From positions 321,406 to 385,405 of the forward strand of contig CAKQQQ010000002.1 in NCBI GenBank assembly GCA_934271065.1: a DNA stretch of 64,000 nucleotides, read 5' to 3'. Of this stretch, positions 59,558 to 64,000 are shown piece by piece (positions within the stretch are counted from its first letter, which is position 1; every line of letters begins with the position of its first letter). The DNA comes from an uncultured Clostridia bacterium (GTDB lineage: Bacteria > Bacillota > Clostridia > Christensenellales > Borkfalkiaceae). The position numbers and the translations under genes are program-made. The notes under the pieces are model-generated. The model made no database searches. It saw only the letters and a program-made list of their open reading frames with translations, and had not been told where the DNA came from.

Positions 59558-60208
59558 TCACGCGCCCCTTACGCCCGTGGAAGCGTATTCCACCCACTCG
59601 CCGATATTGACGGCGTGGTCGCCTATTCTTTCGAGATATTTGGCTATCATCATAAAGAGTATCGCCTGATCGGCGTTTTTGGGGTTCTTTTTTATGAGTT
59701 CGACGAGATCGCTTTTAACCGTCTCGAACAGTTCGTCCACGCGGTCGTCGCGTTTATCCAGCCCTTCCGCGAGAACGAGATTCCTGTCGATGTAACTCGT
59801 AACGCCATCTTTTACCATACCCGACACGATTTTCGCCATCATTTCGATATGTTCGGGTTCTTTGATAAACTCTTCCTTGCCGAATTGCAGGGATATTTCG
59901 GATATGTCCGCCGCCTGATCCGCAATTCTTTCGAGATCGGTTATCATTTTAAGCGCGGCGGAAACGTCGCGGAAGTCCCCTGCGACGGGGTGTTCCATAA
60001 GCAGTATTTTCAGACAATCCTGTTCGATTTCGCGTTCGGCGCGATCGACGTTTTTATCGCCGTCCATAACTTCGCGCGCAAGATCGTCGTCGCGCGTTTT
60101 CAGGGCGCGTACCGATTTTTCTATCGCGGTCTCGACCGAATGGCACATCGCTATCAGTTTATCGAAAACTTCGCTCAATTCCTTTTCATATTTCGCTCTT
60201 ATACTCAT
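59558..60208 (-). CDS. phoU: Phosphate signalling protein PhoU
   Basis: 216 residues from ATG 60208 (MSIRAKYEKELSEVFDKLI); an in-frame TTG nine codons earlier is unlikely because it lies upstream of the AGGAGG site. Two repeated three-helix bundles with the metal-binding ERIADQAADI and ERIGDHAVNI motifs. It links the Pst transporter to PhoR and keeps the Pho regulon off at high phosphate. Confidence 0.95.
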   Translation of the reverse strand: MSIRAKYEKELSEVFDKLIAMCHSVETAIEKSVRALKTRDDDLAREVMDGDKNVDRAEREIEQDCLKILLMEHPVAGDFRDVSAALKMITDLERIADQAADISEISLQFGKEEFIKEPEHIEMMAKIVSGMVKDGVTSYIDRNLVLAEGLDKRDDRVDELFETVKSDLVELIKKNPKNADQAILFMMIAKYLERIGDHAVNIGEWVEYASTGVRGA

Positions 60209-60252
60209 TATACTTCGTTTGCCCTCCTTTTTCAAGCGGTTTTTTTAATTTT

Positions 60253-61029
60253 TCAGCCGAATCTTCCCGTAATGTAGTTCTCGGTGCGTTTGTCGCGCGG
60301 CGATGAAAATATCTTTTCGGTATCGTCGTATTCTATAAGTTCGCCGAGCAGGAAAAACGCCGTCTTGTCCGCTATACGGGTGGCTTGCTGCATATTATGC
60401 GTTACTATCACTATCGTGGTGTCGTTTTTTATCGACTCCGCAAGTTCTTCTATCTTTCCCGTCGATATGGGATCGAGCGCGGAAGTCGGTTCGTCCATAA
60501 GCAGGATTTTCGGGTTGGTCGCAAGGGCGCGCGCTATGCACAGCCTTTGCTGCTGCCCGCCCGACAACCCCAGCGCAGACTTGCCGAGACGGTCTTTCAG
60601 TTCGTCCCACATATTCGCGCCTTTAAGCGACTTTTCGACTATTTCGTCAAGGTCGGATTTCTTTTTCGCGCCGAGCGTTCTCGGTCCATAAGCGACGTTG
60701 TCGTACACGCTCATCGGGAACGGGTTTGGCTTCTGAAACACCATACCCACGTTACGCCGTAACTCGTTTACGTCGATTTTTTTATAAATATCCACGTCTC
60801 CGATTAAAAATTCGCCTTCTATGCGGCAACCTTCCACGAGATCGTTCATTCTGTTGAAACATTTGAGAAAGGTCGACTTGCCGCACCCCGAAGGACCTAT
60901 GAACGCCGTTACCCGCTTTTCGGGTATTTCAACGTTTACGTCTTTGAGCGCGTGAAAATCGCCGTACCACAGATTCGCGTTTTTTACGGATATTCCGCCG
61001 CCGAACGCTTCGTTCGTTTTATTTTCCAT
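60253..61029 (-). CDS. pstB: Phosphate ABC transporter ATPase
   Basis: 258 residues. Walker A GPSGCGKSTFLKCFNRMND, the PstB-specific FQKPNPFPMSVYDNVAYG (Q-loop), signature LSGGQQQRLCIARA and LLMDEPTSALDP. The start overlaps the permease gene by 11 bp. Confidence 0.98.
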   Translation of the reverse strand: MENKTNEAFGGGISVKNANLWYGDFHALKDVNVEIPEKRVTAFIGPSGCGKSTFLKCFNRMNDLVEGCRIEGEFLIGDVDIYKKIDVNELRRNVGMVFQKPNPFPMSVYDNVAYGPRTLGAKKKSDLDEIVEKSLKGANMWDELKDRLGKSALGLSGGQQQRLCIARALATNPKILLMDEPTSALDPISTGKIEELAESIKNDTTIVIVTHNMQQATRIADKTAFFLLGELIEYDDTEKIFSSPRDKRTENYITGRFG

Positions 61030-62794
61030 CTTTGCTTCCTTTAAGTTTTTTATCGAGTTTTTTCGTTATGAGATCGGCTATCGCGTTGAGCGAGAGAACC
61101 ACGACTATCAGCACGAACGCCGTAGCGTACGCCTGATTGACGAATCTGCCTTCGCCCGCCAGCCGATACAGCGCGACCGCAAGCGTAGTGCCGCTGTCCG
61201 TCACGCCCGCGGGCATTCCTTTAAGCGAATTGCCCATCGTGTAGATGAACGGCGCGGATTCGGATACCACCCTGCCCATCGCGAGAATTATCGCCGACGC
61301 TATGCCCGGTAACGCGCTCGGCAGAACGACCTTGAAAACCGTTCTTACTTTACCCGCGCCGAGCGCGAGACTGCCTTCGCGCAATCCGTCCGGCACGGAT
61401 TTGAGACTTTCTTCCGTAGACCTTACGACGGTCGGCAACAACATTATCGCTATCGTAAGACTACCGGCGAGTATGGACTGTTTTCCGCCGAGCCATACCA
61501 CGAACGTTACCATACCGAACAGCGCGTACACTATCGACGGTATTCCGCTCAATATGTCTATCGCCGCCCGTATAACCTTTACCGCTTTACTGCCCCTTTT
61601 GGTGTACTCGTTCAGAAACACGGCGGTAAAAACGCCTATCGGCGCGGCTACGATCAGGCTTATAAGCACCGTCAGAAGAGTCGCTACGATGGACGGAAGT
61701 ATGGATACGCTCCTTACCGAATACTTGCCGAAGAGTAACTGCGCGCTTAAATGCGGTATGCCCTTTACGCTTACGAATACGAGTATCGAAAGCAGACCGA
61801 GAACCGCTATCCCTGCCGAAACGAACGCGACGACTTTGCCTATTTTTTCGATTTTTATTATATGAAAGAGTTTCGCAAGCGGCTCTATAGAACGCTTTTT
61901 ACAGTTTCTATCCTTTTTGCCGCCGCTTGCCAGACTCGTCAGCGCGTTTATTATAAGTATGAAAATCAGCAGTACGACGCCCGTAGCGATAAGCGCGCCG
62001 AGTTGCAGATCGCCCGCGTAGCCCATTTCCATAACTATGTTGGTGGTAAGCACCCTGAAACTCTGAAACAGCCCTTTCGGATATTCCACGACGTTGCCCG
62101 CAACCATTATTACCGCCATCGTCTCGCCGACCGCTCTGCCCACGCCGAGAATTATCGACGCGACTATACCCGATTTCGCCGCAGGCACTACCGCGCGGAA
62201 AACCGCCTGTTCGTGAGTCGCGCCGAGCGCTCTCGCGCCTTCGTAGTACCCCGACGGCACGGCGTCGATGCTCGTACGCGAAAGCGACGTGACGGTGGGC
62301 AGAATCATAAGCCCCAGCACGAGCGATACGGCCAGCAGTCCGCTTCCGCTGCCCGTATCCGAAAAATTACCGAGCAGGGGCAGAAGCACGGTCATACCGA
62401 AAAACCCGAACACTACGGACGGTATACCCGCAAGCAGGTTTATTATCGCGCCGAATATTCCTTTCAGTTTTTTCGGGCAGAACGCCGACAGAAACACCGC
62501 CGTGAAAAACCCGAGCAGTCCGCCGACCGTAACCGAGCCTATCGTCGCCGCAATCGTGCCGATTATCATCTTGAACACGCCGTATTTACCCTTGATTTCG
62601 CCGGTAAATCCGTCGTCGACGTTCGGCTTCCATTCCTTACCGAACACGAAATTCAAAAAACCTATTCTTCTGAACGTCGGCAGACTTCTTATTATCAGAA
62701 ACGCAAATATCGCGATAACCGCGACTATGCAGAGAGTCGCGGCTAAGGCAAACAATATTCTGAAAAACTTTTCTTTCGCTTTGTTTAAGTTCAT
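61019..62794 (-). CDS. pstCA: Fused phosphate ABC permease PstC-PstA
   Basis: 591 residues where PstC and PstA are normally separate proteins of about 300 each. Residues 1-290 are PstC (large periplasmic loop with FGKEWKPNVDDGF, then six-helix permease with the EAA loop EGARALGATHEQAVFRAV at 185-202). A basic linker (about 291-318) leads to the PstA half (320-591) with its own EAA loop EGSLALGAGKVRTVFKVV at 473-490. Both halves look intact, with no frameshift. It forms the whole membrane part of the PstSCAB importer. Confidence 0.95.
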   Translation of the reverse strand: MNLNKAKEKFFRILFALAATLCIVAVIAIFAFLIIRSLPTFRRIGFLNFVFGKEWKPNVDDGFTGEIKGKYGVFKMIIGTIAATIGSVTVGGLLGFFTAVFLSAFCPKKLKGIFGAIINLLAGIPSVVFGFFGMTVLLPLLGNFSDTGSGSGLLAVSLVLGLMILPTVTSLSRTSIDAVPSGYYEGARALGATHEQAVFRAVVPAAKSGIVASIILGVGRAVGETMAVIMVAGNVVEYPKGLFQSFRVLTTNIVMEMGYAGDLQLGALIATGVVLLIFILIINALTSLASGGKKDRNCKKRSIEPLAKLFHIIKIEKIGKVVAFVSAGIAVLGLLSILVFVSVKGIPHLSAQLLFGKYSVRSVSILPSIVATLLTVLISLIVAAPIGVFTAVFLNEYTKRGSKAVKVIRAAIDILSGIPSIVYALFGMVTFVVWLGGKQSILAGSLTIAIMLLPTVVRSTEESLKSVPDGLREGSLALGAGKVRTVFKVVLPSALPGIASAIILAMGRVVSESAPFIYTMGNSLKGMPAGVTDSGTTLAVALYRLAGEGRFVNQAYATAFVLIVVVLSLNAIADLITKKLDKKLKGSKDGK

Positions 62795-62798
62795 CGCT

Positions 62799-63671
62799 TT
62801 ATTTTATTTCGCTGAATTTTTTAACCTTACCGGTATAAATATCGTTGAGTATTTTAGCGGTTACGTTAGTGATTTTATCGTTGCTTACGTTTACGATTAT
62901 CGCCACCGCGTCAAGGCAGAGAGTACGTTCTTCGTAAGCGGCGTCTTTTTTGGACGAACTCGCCACGCCTATCACGTTACCGTCGTTGGTCTCGGCTTTA
63001 ACCGCCTTTCTGCCTTCGCCCGATCCTAAATAACTCTGAGTGAACGTTACGTCCGCAACCTTGCCGCCGCCGAGTTTTTTATAGTCTTCTATAAGTATTT
63101 CCATAAGATGCGCCATAGAACTCGAACCGTTTACGACGACGCTTCCGCTCAAAGGCTGTTCGGGTACGGTATACGCCGCCCTGTCGCCGAAATCCGAAGT
63201 CAGAACCGCTTCGCCTTCGATAGTGGTTTTAACGGTCGTACTCATACAATAGTCGTAAAAGTCCTGCGCGGCGGGAGTAAGCGCGACGCCCGTTTTGGTA
63301 AGCATAAGGAACGGTCTCCATATCGGATAATCGCCCGAACGAACGTTGTCGCCGGTAGGCTCTACGCCGTCAACCGTAAGGGCTTTGACGGTTTTATCCA
63401 CCGAAGCGAGCGATATATACCCGATAGCCGATTTTACGCTTGCGACCTTGGTCTTGACGTTGACGGTATCTTTTTGCACGTCGCCGGCTTTAATATTATC
63501 CGCGTTTACGCCTGCGTACTTGTCGAAGGCTTCTCTCGTTCCGCTGCCGTCTTCTCTCGTTACCACAAGGATTTTCTTCTCCGCGTTCGCCGATTTGCAG
63601 CCCGCAAACGCAAACGTCGTTACAGCGGCAAGCAACGCTGCCACGATTGCCGTAAAAGTTCTTTTTTTCAT
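62799..63671 (-). CDS. pstS: PstS-like phosphate-binding lipoprotein, permuted order
   Basis: 290 residues from ATG 63671. Signal peptide with lipobox-like FAGC at its end, so membrane-anchored outside. The part with VTREDGSGTREAF, which is in the second half of E. coli PstS, comes first; the part with VVNGSSSMAHLMEILIEDY, LGSGEGRKA and LNDIYTGKVKKF, which begins E. coli PstS, comes last. The phosphate-binding loops (GSGTR, GSSS, GSGEG) are all there. I recall the same order in other Firmicutes proteins. First gene of the pst-pho operon. An in-frame TTG six codons upstream is rejected as start because it overlaps the ribosome-binding site. Confidence 0.9.
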   Translation of the reverse strand: MKKRTFTAIVAALLAAVTTFAFAGCKSANAEKKILVVTREDGSGTREAFDKYAGVNADNIKAGDVQKDTVNVKTKVASVKSAIGYISLASVDKTVKALTVDGVEPTGDNVRSGDYPIWRPFLMLTKTGVALTPAAQDFYDYCMSTTVKTTIEGEAVLTSDFGDRAAYTVPEQPLSGSVVVNGSSSMAHLMEILIEDYKKLGGGKVADVTFTQSYLGSGEGRKAVKAETNDGNVIGVASSSKKDAAYEERTLCLDAVAIIVNVSNDKITNVTAKILNDIYTGKVKKFSEIK

Positions 63672-63754
63672 CTTTTTTAATATCTCCAATTTTCGTTTTC
63701 ATTCTTTCTGCTCGGAAACGCCCGAAGTCGTCGCTTCTCGCATTTCACGCCTTC

Positions 63755-63783
63755 ATTATACCCCCGTTTGAAAATAATAACAG
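63755..63783 (-). promoter_or_regulatory. Promoter of the pst-pho operon
   Basis: Minus-strand TATAAT about 84 bp before pstS; the -35 hexamer (CTGTTA) is poor, as usual for activator-dependent promoters. Confidence 0.6.
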
Positions 63784-63792
63784 TCTGAATTC

Positions 63793-63820
63793 GGTAAAAG
63801 AAAAGTAAAGTTTAAGTAAA
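63793..63820 (-). promoter_or_regulatory. Pho-box-like direct repeats
   Basis: On the minus strand TTTACT, TTTACT and TTTACC are spaced exactly 11 bp apart, just upstream of the weak -35 box. PhoP/PhoB sites in Firmicutes are TTAACA-like hexamers with this period. Confidence 0.6.
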
Positions 63821-63839
63821 TCGTAAAATTTCGCGAAAA

Positions 63840-63877
63840 AGCCCCGCGGCTTCGCCAAAAAACGAAGCCGCGGGGCT
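63840..63877 (-). terminator. Terminator of the next gene to the right
   Basis: 15-bp perfect stem AGCCCCGCGGCTTCG with an 8-base loop, followed on the minus strand by TTTTT. It ends the partial gene at the window edge before the pst promoter. Confidence 0.9.
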
Positions 63878-63928
63878 TTCATTATATTATAAACTTTCAA
63901 AACGTTATAACCCTGACGTTATTACCCG

Positions 63929-64000
63929 TCAAAGGGTGACGCCGGTTTTGTAAAAGGCTATTTCGCGGACGTCTTCGCTTTTACACTTCGTTTCGCCGTT
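63929..64000 (-). CDS. C-terminal end of an unidentified gene
   Basis: The last 23 codons of a minus-strand frame that enters from the right edge and stops at TGA, 51 bp before a strong terminator. The visible end is CKSEDVREIAFYKTGVTL. It is too short to identify. The terminator placement supports a real gene end. Confidence 0.45.
   Translation of the reverse strand, partial: NGETKCKSEDVREIAFYKTGVTL

Overview
The window reads as chromosome of an anaerobic, fermentative member of the Bacillota, most likely an uncultured clostridial, possibly gut-associated, lineage (inference). The evidence is an NAD(P)-linked [FeFe] hydrogenase of HydABC type, a 2[4Fe-4S] ferredoxin, the Firmicutes-type gene order of the S10/spc/alpha ribosomal cluster, zinc-ribbon forms of S14, S4 and L36, RicT, a MinD/MinE pair, a CIRCE-type operator and an SDR-type UxuB like that of Bacillus. 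No tRNA, rRNA, CRISPR array, intact transposase or phage gene was seen.

Layout. 1-2.7 kb: hexuronate/pectin catabolism on the minus strand (start of a GH78 rhamnosidase, uxuA, an SDR fructuronate reductase), with a decayed serine-recombinase tail beside it. 2.7-13.9 kb, minus strand: cardiolipin synthase, htpG with a CIRCE-like operator, minD and a short minE-like gene, galE, tyrS, and a tightly coupled recF-mrp-DUF1461-comF operon. 13.98-21.25 kb is the only plus-strand block: dnaA, mnmG, a 53-codon orphan, a heterodimeric ABC exporter and a PqqD-like protein. From 21.4 kb to the right edge everything is on the minus strand: a ribbon-helix-helix protein coupled to clpB; hydCBA; bioY; rsmI and a TrmN6-like methylase; ferredoxin; greA-(unknown)-tmk-holB-ricT; a 1274-residue membrane protein of unknown function; a repeat-rich spacer; the whole ribosomal supercluster from rpsJ to rplQ; and a phosphate regulon pstS-pstCA-pstB-phoU-phoB-phoR.

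How the parts relate. Most transcription units end in clear hairpin terminators, and many start with near-consensus 17-bp-spaced sigma-A promoters, so operon limits are well defined. Regulation visible in the DNA: CIRCE at htpG, candidate RHH operator sites at clpB, 11-bp-spaced Pho-type direct repeats at pstS, overlapping divergent promoters between recF and dnaA, and two promoters that would give almost leaderless messages (minD and a zinc-ribbon protein).

Most unusual items: a pair of about 280-bp non-coding elements (7.55-7.83 and 40.62-40.91 kb) in inverted orientation, each with 25-bp terminal inverted repeats and two internal long-hairpin arms, whose ends change in a compensatory way; a PstC-PstA single-chain permease; a PstS-like protein with its two halves in swapped order; an L24 with a histone-H1-like tail; a MinE-like protein lacking the membrane-targeting N-terminus; and the large 1274-residue protein with a surface-type repeat on the predicted cytoplasmic side and a duplicated C-terminal domain.
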